Below the pieces are notes generated by a model, which saw only the letters and a program-made list of their open reading frames with translations, did not search any database and was not told where the DNA came from. Shown here one piece after another: positions 9,696-18,713 of a stretch of 64,000 nucleotides of DNA. The stretch's first letter is position 1, and every line of letters starts with the position of its first letter. The stretch is from Inquilinus sp042743185 (GTDB taxonomy: Bacteria > Pseudomonadota > Alphaproteobacteria > DSM-16000 > Inquilinaceae), in assembly GCF_042743185.1 (NCBI RefSeq), contig NZ_JBHYMS010000004.1:1-64000 (forward strand), read 5' to 3'. The position numbers and the translations under genes are program-made.

Positions 9696-10082
9696 ATGAC
9701 CATCCAGCTGCACAACCCGGCCGGCGTTGCCGCGCCGTTCTCCCGCTACAGCCATGGCGCCTCGGCCCCGGCCGGCGCCCGCTGGCTGCACATCTCCGGC
9801 CAGGTCGGCGCCACGCCCGAGGGCAGCGTCCCCGACGATGCGGAGCGCCAGATGGAGCTGGCCTGGGACAATCTCCTCGCCGTGCTGGCGGATGCCGGCA
9901 TGACCGTGACCGACCTGGTCAAGGTCGATGGCTTCATTACCCGGCCGGACCTGGTGCCGCTGTACCGCACGGTGCGCGAGCGGCGCCTGGCCGGACACGC
10001 CACGGCCTCGACCCTGGTGGTGGTCGCCGGCCTCGCGGTGCCCAGCCTGCTGGTCGAGATCCAGGCGGTCGCGGCTCGTTAG
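9696..10082 (+). CDS. RidA family protein (YjgF/UK114)
   Basis: This 128-residue protein is a member of the RidA family. Founding members hydrolyse reactive enamine/imine intermediates such as 2-aminoacrylate; other members act in specific catabolic pathways. Conserved parts are GARWLHISGQVGATPEG (residues 27-43), MELAWDNLLAVLADAGMTVTDLVKV (a helix in the middle) and LLVEIQAVA at the end. The key arginine of catalytic RidA proteins (in an R-[KRA]-[YF] context) is not clearly present, so it may belong to a divergent subgroup. It stands alone between two repeat copies. Confidence 0.85.
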   Translation: MTIQLHNPAGVAAPFSRYSHGASAPAGARWLHISGQVGATPEGSVPDDAERQMELAWDNLLAVLADAGMTVTDLVKVDGFITRPDLVPLYRTVRERRLAGHATASTLVVVAGLAVPSLLVEIQAVAAR

Positions 10083-10097
10083 TACAAGAGCCCGCGC

Positions 10098-10176
10098 GTA
10101 GGTTGGGTTCGCGGTGGCGAACCCAACATGTCGAGGTCGGGGCCGGTGTTGGGTTCGCGTTGCGAACCCAACCTAC
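10098..10176. repeat. Nested-palindrome repeat, copy 3
   Basis: This 79-base copy has the same structure as the one at 9596-9675 and a near-identical spacer (ATGTCGAGGTCGGGGCCGGTG is 21 bases, beginning ATGTCGAGGTCGG). It lies between the convergent RidA gene and the HD-domain oxygenase gene, 7 bases from the latter's stop codon. Confidence 0.9.
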
Positions 10177-10183
10177 GGTGTCG

Positions 10184-10732
10184 CTATCCCGCCTTCGCCA
10201 CCTTGAGGATGCGGCCGCGGTAGTCGGCGACGGTGCTGACCTTCAGCCCGTCGACCTTGCCGCCGTCGTCCCAGCGCCGCAGCCGCACCGCGGCCTCGGC
10301 ATGGGGGTGGCGGGCGAACTCGGCCGCCTCCTCGGCGCTCATCGGCCCGCCCTGCTTGCCGAGCGAATGGACCGAGGCGGCGGACAGCACGTCCAGATAG
10401 CCGGGCTCGACGGCGCAGAGATAGCGCTTGGCGGCGACGTGCAGCCGCACCGGCTCGCTCACCTCCGGGCCGAAGCGGGCGGCCAGCCAGTCGCCGCCGG
10501 CGCCGTCATGCTTGTGGTAGCCATAGGCGTCGTCGGCCAGTTCCAGGAAATGGCCGATATCGTGCAGCAGCGCGGCCACCACCAGCACGTCGGACGCGCC
10601 CTCGTGCTCGGCCAAGGCGGCTGCCTGCAGTCCGTGCGCCTGCATGGTCACGCCCTCGCCATAGGTATTGTGCCCATGGGCGGCGAACAGGCCTTCGATC
10701 TCGGCCAGCAGGGGATGCAGGGACTCGCTCAT
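10184..10732 (-). CDS. tmpB: HD-domain oxygenase, TmpB/PhnZ-like
   Basis: This 182-residue HD-domain protein matches the phosphonate-linked HDIG family. Known members (PhnZ, TmpB) use a mixed-valent di-iron centre to cleave the C-P bond of an alpha-hydroxyphosphonate. Visible residues: Tyr24 in NTYGEG, His33 in MQAHGLQ, His57-Asp58 in LLHDIGH, and later His residues in GYHKHDG and RLHVAAKRYL. The ATG overlaps the dioxygenase stop (ATGA). Pairing with a GBBH-like dioxygenase and a divergent LysR gene matches the TmpA-TmpB route for 2-(trimethylamino)ethylphosphonate. The symbol is given by family and context; substrate is inferred. Confidence 0.75.
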   Translation of the reverse strand: MSESLHPLLAEIEGLFAAHGHNTYGEGVTMQAHGLQAAALAEHEGASDVLVVAALLHDIGHFLELADDAYGYHKHDGAGGDWLAARFGPEVSEPVRLHVAAKRYLCAVEPGYLDVLSAASVHSLGKQGGPMSAEEAAEFARHPHAEAAVRLRRWDDGGKVDGLKVSTVADYRGRILKVAKAG

Positions 10733-11874
10733 CGGGCCGTCTCCAGGTTGAACAAGGTGCTGGTCAGGCCGTCCTTGTCGGCGTAGCACCCCTGCAGCCA
10801 GCGGCGCCCGGCGGAGAAGCCGCGGCGGCCGTGCAGCACGCGCTGGTTGTCGACCAGGAACAGATCGCCCGGCGCCAGGCGGAAGCCGACCGTGAGATCC
10901 GGGTCGTGCAGCAGCCGGCCGAAGCGGCGATAGGCGTCGTAGAAGGGTTCGACCTCCTCCGGATCCAGATCGAAGGGGGCGATCGAGCGGTTGTTGTAGC
11001 GCACCGCCGCCACCTCGCCCTCGGCGTCCAGCTCGATCAGCGGTGCCTTGCTGCGCAAATCCACTTTGCCGGGCTCGACATAGCGGAAGGGCACGGCCCG
11101 TCGGGTCAGCAGGGCGAAGGCGTCCGGCGCCTCGCGCCGCAGCCTTGCGGCCGCGGCGAAGCCGTCGACCACCACCGACTCGCCGCCCTCCGTCGCCGCC
11201 TCCAGGCAGTGCAGCAATTGCAGCTGCGGCACCGGATCGCGATAGGGGTTGTCGGTGTGGTTGCCCAGCGACAGGGCGGTGAAGGCCAGGTTCTGCGGCT
11301 TGTCCACCGCCACCACGTCGAACAGCCGGCCGTAATTGGTCTCGCGCACGAAACCGAACAGCTCGACCACCCTGCACACCATGCCCGGCTCGGCCGGCAC
11401 GCCGCGCAGCAGGGCGAAGCCGTGGTCATAGGCCCGGCGCAGCCAGGCGGCGCGGGCGCTATCGTCGCCGGCGACCGCGGCATAGTCGCCGGCCGGCAGC
11501 GCCAAGGCCGAATCCCACAGCACCGGCCGGCGCCGGCGCTCGGCGCGGGAGGCCGGGTCCAGCGCGTGCGCCCGCAGCCAGGCGGCTTCGAAGCGCGTCG
11601 GCGTGTCGAAGCCGGTCAGGTGGATCTCAACCGCCCCGTCGATGCCTAGGGCCACGCTTTCGATGGCGATGCCGTCCGGCAGGTCGATGGCGTCGAACAG
11701 CCGCTGGCCGTCCGGCCGGTCGCGGCGGTCGGGCCGGTTGTCGGCCAGCCAGATTGCGGGGTAGGGGCTCTCGCGGCCGTCCGACCAGCGGATGGTCAGG
11801 CGGTCCGGCGTATGGCGCAGCGTCGCGATCCCGATGTCGTCGGTGGTGATCGGACAGGCGGCGGCGATGGGCAT
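10729..11874 (-). CDS. tmpA: 2-oxoglutarate dioxygenase, TmpA/GBBH-like
   Basis: This 381-residue enzyme belongs to the gamma-butyrobetaine hydroxylase (TauD-fold) family. Iron ligands are His206-x-Asp208 (GNHTDNPYRDP) and His348 (RVLHGRRGF); arginines at 357-358 are placed to hold 2-oxoglutarate. An N-terminal DUF971-like domain is present (LTIRWSDGRESPYPAIWLAD), but the usual zinc cysteines (DNC-x-C-x2-C) are replaced by DNRPDRRD. TmpA hydroxylates 2-(trimethylamino)ethylphosphonate before TmpB cleavage, which fits the ATGA coupling to the HD gene. A start 17 codons upstream (11925) is possible; 11874 leaves room for a promoter. Confidence 0.75.
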   Translation of the reverse strand: MPIAAACPITTDDIGIATLRHTPDRLTIRWSDGRESPYPAIWLADNRPDRRDRPDGQRLFDAIDLPDGIAIESVALGIDGAVEIHLTGFDTPTRFEAAWLRAHALDPASRAERRRRPVLWDSALALPAGDYAAVAGDDSARAAWLRRAYDHGFALLRGVPAEPGMVCRVVELFGFVRETNYGRLFDVVAVDKPQNLAFTALSLGNHTDNPYRDPVPQLQLLHCLEAATEGGESVVVDGFAAAARLRREAPDAFALLTRRAVPFRYVEPGKVDLRSKAPLIELDAEGEVAAVRYNNRSIAPFDLDPEEVEPFYDAYRRFGRLLHDPDLTVGFRLAPGDLFLVDNQRVLHGRRGFSAGRRWLQGCYADKDGLTSTLFNLETAR

Positions 11875-11961
11875 GGCGGCCTCGCATGGGGTGGCTGGGG
11901 CCGACGCTGCGCCGCCCGCATGCATAAGTCCAATACGGGCTTTCCATGCTATCCATAGGCC

Positions 11962-12858
11962 ATGCGAATAAACCTGATGCAGCTGCGCGCCTTCCACGCG
12001 GTGGCGACCCAGGCCAGCTTCACCCTGGCGGCGCGGACGCTGGGGCTGACCCAGCCGACCCTGTCGCAATCGGTGAAGGCGCTGGAGGAGCGCTACGGCG
12101 TGCTGCTGTTCGAGCGCAGCTCGCGCCGGGTGCAGCCGACCGAGATGGGGCGGCGGCTGTTCCAGCTGACCACCCGGCTGTTCGACACCGAGCAGGAGGC
12201 GGCGGCGCTGCTGGAGGGGTCGGCCCAGCTGGCCCGCGGCCTGCTGCAGCTCGGCGCCGACAGCCCGTATTACGTCATGCCGTTGATCGCCGAGTTCGAC
12301 CGCCGCCACCCGCAGGTCGAGATCCGGCTGTCGATCGGCAATGCCGGGGCGGTGCTGGAGGACCTGTCGGAGGCGCGGCTGGACGTGGCGTTGCTGTCGA
12401 ACCCGCCGGTCGATCCGCGCTTCCACATCGTGCCGCTGTACCGCGACCCGGTGCGGCTGATGCTGCCGGCCGGCCACCCGCTGGCAGCGGGAGATTCGGT
12501 GCCGGTCGCGGCGCTGGCCGGTCAGCGGCTGGTGATGCGCGAGACCGGGTCGATGACCCGGCGCACGGTCGAGCGCGGCCTGGCCGAGGCGGAGATCGCG
12601 CCCGGGGCCGTGTTCGAAGTGACCGGCCGCGAGGCGGTGCAGGAGGCGGTGGCGCTGGGCCTCGGCCTCGGCTTCATCTCCGCAGGCGAGATCCGGCCGG
12701 ATCCGCGCGTCGCCATCCGGCCGCTCGCCGACTGCGCCTGGCACACCGACGAATATGTGCTGTGCCAGCGCGACCGCCGCCGCTTCCCGGCGATCCGCGC
12801 CTTCATCGAGCTGGCGGTGGCGGCCTCGGTCTCCGACTCCATGGCCGGTATGATTTGA
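11962..12858 (+). CDS. LysR regulator, phosphonate-associated type
   Basis: This 298-residue LysR protein has an N-terminal winged helix (residues 5-64, MQLRAFHAVATQASFTLAAR and LTQPTLSQSVKALEERYGV) and a C-terminal ligand domain. It resembles the LysR subgroup found next to phosphonate catabolism genes. It is divergent from the tmpAB-like pair with 87 bases between starts, the standard layout for a LysR controlling its neighbour. The inducer is likely the phosphonate or a product (inference). Confidence 0.85.
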   Translation: MRINLMQLRAFHAVATQASFTLAARTLGLTQPTLSQSVKALEERYGVLLFERSSRRVQPTEMGRRLFQLTTRLFDTEQEAAALLEGSAQLARGLLQLGADSPYYVMPLIAEFDRRHPQVEIRLSIGNAGAVLEDLSEARLDVALLSNPPVDPRFHIVPLYRDPVRLMLPAGHPLAAGDSVPVAALAGQRLVMRETGSMTRRTVERGLAEAEIAPGAVFEVTGREAVQEAVALGLGLGFISAGEIRPDPRVAIRPLADCAWHTDEYVLCQRDRRRFPAIRAFIELAVAASVSDSMAGMI

Positions 12859-12894
12859 GTCGACGAACTACTGCCTGGCCGTATATTTTGGGTC

Positions 12895-13266
12895 ATGCAT
12901 GGCGTTCTGGCCACCCCGACTTTCGAGCGCCAGGCGATGGCAGCAGGTCTGTCCGAGGAGGATATTCTCCGGATCGCCACATGGCTCGCCCGTCACCCGA
13001 CCGGCGGCTCGCTGATGGCAGGAACCGGGGGCGCGCGCAAGGTCCGGTTTGCCCGCCAAGGCAAGGGCAAAAGCGGAGGCTTCCGGACGATTCATTACTA
13101 TGCTGGAGACGATGTGCCGCTGTTCCTGCTGGCCCTGGTCGACAAGTCGGAGCGGGCCAATTTGTCAAAGGCGGAACGGAACGAGCTAGCGAAGATCTTG
13201 CCGCGGATCGCCGAAGCTTATCGGGCCAGCAGGCTGGCCAATGTCGCGAAGATGAGGAACCCGTAA
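12895..13266 (+). CDS. Type II toxin, RelE/HigB family
   Basis: This 123-residue protein is RelE/HigB-like (HigB-2 group). The core FRTIHYYAGDDVPLFLLALVDKSE (about residues 62-85; key parts GGFRTIHYY and LALVDKSE) followed by NLSKAERNEL is typical. Such toxins cut mRNA on the ribosome. The stop codon overlaps the antitoxin ATG by one base (TAATG). Toxin-first order with an XRE antitoxin marks the HigBA arrangement. It follows the LysR gene by 36 bases. Confidence 0.85.
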   Translation: MHGVLATPTFERQAMAAGLSEEDILRIATWLARHPTGGSLMAGTGGARKVRFARQGKGKSGGFRTIHYYAGDDVPLFLLALVDKSERANLSKAERNELAKILPRIAEAYRASRLANVAKMRNP

Positions 13267-13556
13267 TGTCGAAATTCGGACGGGAATTGATCGAGAGCGC
13301 CAGGGAAGCGCTGGCAATTGCCGAAGGGCACGCCGAAGCCGCCCGGACGATCGCTCTTGCCGATGTCGATGTCTCGGCGATCCGCAAGCGGCTGGGCCTG
13401 TCCCAGTCCGCCTTTGCCACCAAGTTCGGCTTCTCGGTCTCGGCCGTCCGCGACTGGGAACAGCATCGGAAAGTGCCGGAGCCGGCGACCCGCGCCTTCC
13501 TCAAGGTGATCGAGAAGGAGCCGGAGGCGGTCGAACGCGCGCTGTCCGCAGCGTGA
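13266..13556 (+). CDS. HigA-like XRE antitoxin
   Basis: This 96-residue protein has a Cro/CI helix-turn-helix in its C-terminal half (VSAIRKRLGLSQSAFATKFG, then VSAVRDWEQHRKVPEPATRAFL). The N-terminal third is helical and probably holds the toxin. The ATG overlaps the toxin stop by one base. It would neutralise the toxin and repress the operon. Family assignment comes from the fold and pairing. Confidence 0.85.
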   Translation: MSKFGRELIESAREALAIAEGHAEAARTIALADVDVSAIRKRLGLSQSAFATKFGFSVSAVRDWEQHRKVPEPATRAFLKVIEKEPEAVERALSAA

Positions 13557-13620
13557 CTCAGTCTGTGAGACGGCGCTGAAAGAACTCGATCGGCCTGATC
13601 GTGACCGGCCGGCTCCGGCC

Positions 13621-14709
13621 TCAGTCCTTCGGCAGCAGCCGGTTGACATGACCCATCTTGCGGCCGGGGCGCGGGGCGCCCTTGCCGTAGAGATGCAGCT
13701 TGGCGCCGGGCTCGGCCAGGAACTCCGGCCAGCGCAGCACGTCGTCGCCGATCAGGTTCTGCATCACCGCATCGGAATGGCGCTCGGTCGACCCCAGCGT
13801 CAGGCCGCAGACGGCACGGACCAGCTGCTCGAACTGATCGCAGGCGCAGGCGTCCTGGGTCCAGTGGCCGGAATTGTGCGGCCGCGGCGCCAGCTCGTTG
13901 ACCAGCAGGCCGCCGTCGCGTGCCTCGAACAGCTCCACCGCCAGCAGGCCGACCATGTCCAGCGCCGTGATCAGCGTCCGGGCGATCTCTTCCGCTTCCG
14001 CCGCGCGCTGCGGCGCCAAGTCGGGGGCGGGCGCGATCGTCTCCGACAGGATATGGTCGCGATGCCGGTTCTCGACCGCGGGGTAGCAGGCCACCGACCC
14101 GTCGACGCCGCGGGCGGCGATCACCGACAGCTCGCGGGCGAAGTCGACGAAGCCTTCGAGGATCGCCGGCCGGCCGCCGAGCTTGTCCCAGGCCGCGGCG
14201 GCGTCCGCGGGGTCGCGGATCACCGCCTGGCCCTTGCCGTCATAGCCCTCGCGCCGGGTCTTCAGCACGGACGGCGCGCCGATCGCCGCGACGGCTGCCG
14301 CCAGCTCCCCGGCCGAGCCCACGGCGCGCCAGGGCGCGGTGCCGATGCCGTGGCGGTTGCAGAAATCCTTCTCCGCCACCCGGTCCTGGCACACCGCGAG
14401 CCCGTCCGGTCCCGGCCGGACCGGCACGCGGGCGGCCAGGTGCAGCACGGTCTCGTAGGGGATGTTCTCGAACTCGTAGGTGACGACGTCGACCTGGGCG
14501 GCGAAGGCGTCCAGCGCCGCGTGGTCGGTGTAGGAGGACAGGGTCGACCGGTCGGTCACCTGGGCGCAGGGGCTGTCCGGGTCCGGGCACAGCACATGGG
14601 TGCGGTAGCCGAGACGGGCGGCGGCCAGGGCGGTCATGCGGCCCAGCTGGCCGCCGCCGAGCATGCCGATGACGCTCCCGGGAGGGAGGGGAGAAACGGT
14701 GCTGCTCAT
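13621..14709 (-). CDS. purK: N5-carboxyaminoimidazole ribonucleotide synthase
   Basis: This 362-residue ATP-grasp enzyme carboxylates 5-aminoimidazole ribonucleotide with ATP and bicarbonate in purine synthesis. The N-terminus GSVIGMLGGGQLGRM is typical, as are KTRREGYDGKGQ (ATP-grasp) and NELAPRPHNSGHWT near residue 275. The ATG overlaps the purE stop by four bases. The gene pair purE-purK is standard. Confidence 0.97.
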   Translation of the reverse strand: MSSTVSPLPPGSVIGMLGGGQLGRMTALAAARLGYRTHVLCPDPDSPCAQVTDRSTLSSYTDHAALDAFAAQVDVVTYEFENIPYETVLHLAARVPVRPGPDGLAVCQDRVAEKDFCNRHGIGTAPWRAVGSAGELAAAVAAIGAPSVLKTRREGYDGKGQAVIRDPADAAAAWDKLGGRPAILEGFVDFARELSVIAARGVDGSVACYPAVENRHRDHILSETIAPAPDLAPQRAAEAEEIARTLITALDMVGLLAVELFEARDGGLLVNELAPRPHNSGHWTQDACACDQFEQLVRAVCGLTLGSTERHSDAVMQNLIGDDVLRWPEFLAEPGAKLHLYGKGAPRPGRKMGHVNRLLPKD

Positions 14710-15206
14710 TCGTCCTTCGGGTGCTCGGCCACGGCCTCGGTCTGGCGCTCGCGCCAGGCGTCCAGCGCATCGGCGACGACGGGGTCGCTCAGCGCCAGGA
14801 TCGCGGCCGCCAGCAGCGCCGCGTTGATCGCCCCGGCCCGGCCGATCGCCAACGTGCCGACCGGGACGCCGCCCGGCATCTGCACGATCGACAGCAGGCT
14901 GTCCATGCCCTTCAGTGCCTTGCTCTCGACCGGAACGCCCAGCACCGGCAGCGGCGTCATCGCCGCCGCCATGCCCGGCAGATGCGCGGCGCCGCCGGCG
15001 CCGGCGATGATCACCTTGACGCCGCGGCCGCGCGCCTCGCGGGCGAAATCATAGAGCCGCTCCGGCGTCCGGTGGGCGGAGATGATGCGTGCATCATGGC
15101 CGATGCCCAGCAACGACAGCGTCTCGGCGGCGTGGCGCATGGTCTCCCAGTCGGACTGGCTGCCCATGATGATTGCCACGGGCGGCGCGGCGGCGGGTTC
15201 GGCCAT
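14706..15206 (-). CDS. purE: N5-carboxyaminoimidazole ribonucleotide mutase
   Basis: This 166-residue enzyme converts N5-CAIR to CAIR. The motif VAIIMGSQSDWETM at residues 10-23 and ISAHRTPERLYDFA follow the class I PurE pattern; GAGGAAHLPGMAAAMTPLPVLGVPVESK is the second half of the site (shown in parts GGAAHLPGM and LGVPVESK). The ATG at 15206 has GAGGA upstream, so the longer frame from 15236 was not used. It is translationally coupled to purK. Confidence 0.96.
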   Translation of the reverse strand: MAEPAAAPPVAIIMGSQSDWETMRHAAETLSLLGIGHDARIISAHRTPERLYDFAREARGRGVKVIIAGAGGAAHLPGMAAAMTPLPVLGVPVESKALKGMDSLLSIVQMPGGVPVGTLAIGRAGAINAALLAAAILALSDPVVADALDAWRERQTEAVAEHPKDE

Positions 15207-15241
15207 CGGTCGGGAAATCCTCGGGGTTGCGGGCACGCGCG

Positions 15242-15442
15242 TCAGGCGATGATGTCGGGCAGCAGCCTGCTCTCGATCATCGTGATCTGATCCTTGAGCA
15301 GCAGCTTGCGCTTCTTCAGGCGCTGGATCTGAAGCTGGTTGACGGGACCATCCGCGGTCAGCCGGTCGATGATCTCGTCGAGGTCGCGGTGCTCGACCCG
15401 CAATGCGGCCAGCCTCTCCTGCATCGACTCGATGTCGATCAT
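15242..15442 (-). CDS. DUF465 (YdcH-like) small protein
   Basis: This 66-residue coiled-coil protein belongs to the DUF465 family. It contains LRVEHRDLDEIIDRLTADG and the conserved basic stretch RLKKRKLLLKDQI. Function is unknown. It ends 35 bases upstream of purE in the same direction, so it may be the first gene of that operon. A second member lies at 19696-19863. Confidence 0.85.
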   Translation of the reverse strand: MIDIESMQERLAALRVEHRDLDEIIDRLTADGPVNQLQIQRLKKRKLLLKDQITMIESRLLPDIIA

Positions 15443-15616
15443 TCCCTCAAACGGCCTTTCCTGCGGGTCCCGGGTTCAACGGCGCCCGATCATAGCAAAG
15501 GGAGCGGCCCGACCGGAACGCGTTTGACGCGGGGGTGGGGCGCATCCGGCTCTTACAGCACCGGCCGCTTCCCGGTACAAGAGGGAACCGCAACCGACAG
15601 GGAAACAAAGCACGGC

Positions 15617-16699
<1,083 letters not shown>

Positions 16700-16735
16700 G
16701 GCGAGACCGCGATCCCCGCTGGGGCGGTTGTAAAT

Positions 16736-17458
16736 CTAATCCAGCACCCGCACCGCGTTGCCGACCCGGATCTCGCCAGGCGCCTCGACCGTGCACAGCA
16801 CGCCGAAATGGGTGGCGTTGCGCTTGGTCACGGCCATCAGCACCGCGGGGTCGAGCGGCAGGCCGCCCTGGGCGATGGTGGTGAAGGCGCAGCGCACGCA
16901 GGGCTCGACGATGCGGATCCGCACGTCGCCGACCGACACCGCACGGCCGATCCAGCCGGTCTCGACGAAGCCCTCCGCCCCCGGCAGGTCGAGCATCAGG
17001 TTCGGCCGGAACCGGCGCTCGTCGATGGCGCTGCCCGGCAGGATCGCCCGCAATGCCTCGAGCGATGCGGTGGTGACCAGATGGATCGGATGGCGCTCGT
17101 AGCGCGGCTTCAGCGGCCCGTCCGTCGCGGTCTCGGCCGCGTCGGCGGCGTGCGGGCGCAGCGCCACCGCGAAGCCGAAATGGGCGGCCAGGGCGTCGCC
17201 GGCGGCCTCGGCCGGCAGGCTGCTGCCGTCCGGGAAGTCGAGCTTCAGCCCGTCTTCGGCGCTGCGGGCCCGGATCTGCGGTGCCGGGCGCCAGCGGCGC
17301 TTGCTCTCCGGAAAGGCGGTCTCGCCGCTGTCCCGGTCGGCCAGGCCCCAGGCCCGGTCGCCGGCCAGGCCGGCCGCATCGACGACGCAAGCTTCCAGCC
17401 GCTCGCCGCCGAGCGAGCTGACCGGATAGCGCCACAGCGCCGCGACCCGTCCGTCCAT
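16736..17458 (-). CDS. MOSC domain-containing protein
   Basis: This 240-residue protein has an N-terminal MOSC_N beta-barrel (VAALWRYPVSSLGGERLEA) and a C-terminal MOSC domain. The conserved cysteine pair is in VEPCVRCAFTTI (about residues 185-196). The second cysteine is the position that binds molybdenum in mARC/YcbX-like enzymes, which reduce N-hydroxylated compounds. No partner ferredoxin domain is fused. It is co-directed with the patatin gene but 52 bases apart. Confidence 0.88.
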   Translation of the reverse strand: MDGRVAALWRYPVSSLGGERLEACVVDAAGLAGDRAWGLADRDSGETAFPESKRRWRPAPQIRARSAEDGLKLDFPDGSSLPAEAAGDALAAHFGFAVALRPHAADAAETATDGPLKPRYERHPIHLVTTASLEALRAILPGSAIDERRFRPNLMLDLPGAEGFVETGWIGRAVSVGDVRIRIVEPCVRCAFTTIAQGGLPLDPAVLMAVTKRNATHFGVLCTVEAPGEIRVGNAVRVLD

Positions 17459-17510
17459 CGCAAAACCCCCTGCCGTCCGCCGGCATTATCGCGAATACGG
17501 GGGTGGACCG

Positions 17511-18692
17511 CTACCGGTCCTGCCGGTGCACGTCGTGGGTGACGACGCCGACCTCGGGCGCCGGCCGGTCCAGCCGGCGGGGATCGGCCAGGGTGCGGCG
17601 GATGTCGTCGAGCCCGCTCTGCCAGTGCTCGCGCATCGCGTCCAGGCCGAACTCGTAGTCCTTGGAGTGGCCCTCATAAGCCTTCGATTGATAGATCAGA
17701 TGGACGATGTTGTAGGCGTGGTGGCAGGCCAGCTCGGCGATCGCCTGCATCTCCGGGTCCTGCCTCGCCTCCTCCGGCAACCGGTCCATCACCGTCTGCA
17801 GCGCCTGGCGCATCCGCTGCATCTGCATCATATAGGTGGTGATGGCGCGGGTCCGGCTGGAATACTGGATGTCCTTCTGCCGGCTGGTCACCTCCATCAG
17901 GTCGTCCGGCAGCCGCCCCTTGGCCGACCACAGATCGACCTGGAAGGTCAGCGTGTCGCGCCGCGGCTCGGTCGACAGCACGTAGGACAGGGGCGTGTTC
18001 GAGACCACGCCGCCGTCCCAGTAGAACTCGCCGTCGATCTCGACCGCCGGGAAGCCGGGCGGCAGGGCGCCGGAGGCCATGAAGTGCTCTGGCCCCAGCT
18101 TCCGGTCGGCCGTGTCGAAATAGACGAAGTTGCCGCTGCGGACATTGACCGCGCCGACGCTGACCCGGATGTCGCCGGAGTTCAGCCGGTCGAAATCGAC
18201 CAGCCGCAGCAGCGTGTCGCGCAATGGGCCGGTGTCGTAGAAGCTGGTGGCGGCATCGCCGGCGAAGGGCGACAGGTAGGGCGGCGGGAAGCGCGGCTTG
18301 AAGAAGCCGGGCTGGCCCTGGAACAGCGCCCGCATCGCCGCGGCGGCGTTGTGCACCGAGCGCGCGTCGAAGGCGAAGGGCAGCGCCTCCGCCAGCCCCT
18401 CGCTCGCCGGCCACTCGACCGGGGTGGCGCAGATCGTCTCCCAGAACTCGCGCAGCCGGTCGACCCGCTGCGCTTCGGGCGAGCCGGCGATCACGGCGGT
18501 GTTGAGCGCGCCGATCGAGATTCCGGCCAGCCAGGTCGGGCGGATCCCGGCCTCGTGCAGCCCCTCATAGACCCCGGCCTGATAGGCGCCGAGCGCACCG
18601 CCGCCCTGCAGCACCAGGGCGACGACATCGTAGGGCGGCACCTCGATGTGCCCCGGGGCGCTGCGCGCCTGCTTCCGTTTCACGCCACGCAT
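17511..18692 (-). CDS. Patatin-like phospholipase with DUF3734
   Basis: This 393-residue hydrolase has the patatin anion hole VLQGGGALGAYQAGVYEGL (about residues 27-45), the nucleophile elbow GISIGALN (Ser about 62) and the catalytic Asp in DGGVVSNTP. The remaining C-terminal half matches the DUF3734 extension. The ATG at 18692 follows GGAGGAG with eight bases of spacing, so the GTG at 18701 was not chosen. In related bacteria it is commonly near acetoacetate and 3-hydroxybutyrate genes; the acetoacetate decarboxylase gene is 21 bases upstream here. Confidence 0.9.
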   Translation of the reverse strand: MRGVKRKQARSAPGHIEVPPYDVVALVLQGGGALGAYQAGVYEGLHEAGIRPTWLAGISIGALNTAVIAGSPEAQRVDRLREFWETICATPVEWPASEGLAEALPFAFDARSVHNAAAAMRALFQGQPGFFKPRFPPPYLSPFAGDAATSFYDTGPLRDTLLRLVDFDRLNSGDIRVSVGAVNVRSGNFVYFDTADRKLGPEHFMASGALPPGFPAVEIDGEFYWDGGVVSNTPLSYVLSTEPRRDTLTFQVDLWSAKGRLPDDLMEVTSRQKDIQYSSRTRAITTYMMQMQRMRQALQTVMDRLPEEARQDPEMQAIAELACHHAYNIVHLIYQSKAYEGHSKDYEFGLDAMREHWQSGLDDIRRTLADPRRLDRPAPEVGVVTHDVHRQDR

Positions 18693-18713
18693 TCGGTCCA
18701 CTCCTCCGCTGCG

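Noticed and set aside
9596..10176. CRISPR-like array from two close repeats
   Set aside because: There are only two copies here, separated by a gene, and each is a palindrome with its own spacer. No cas genes are present.
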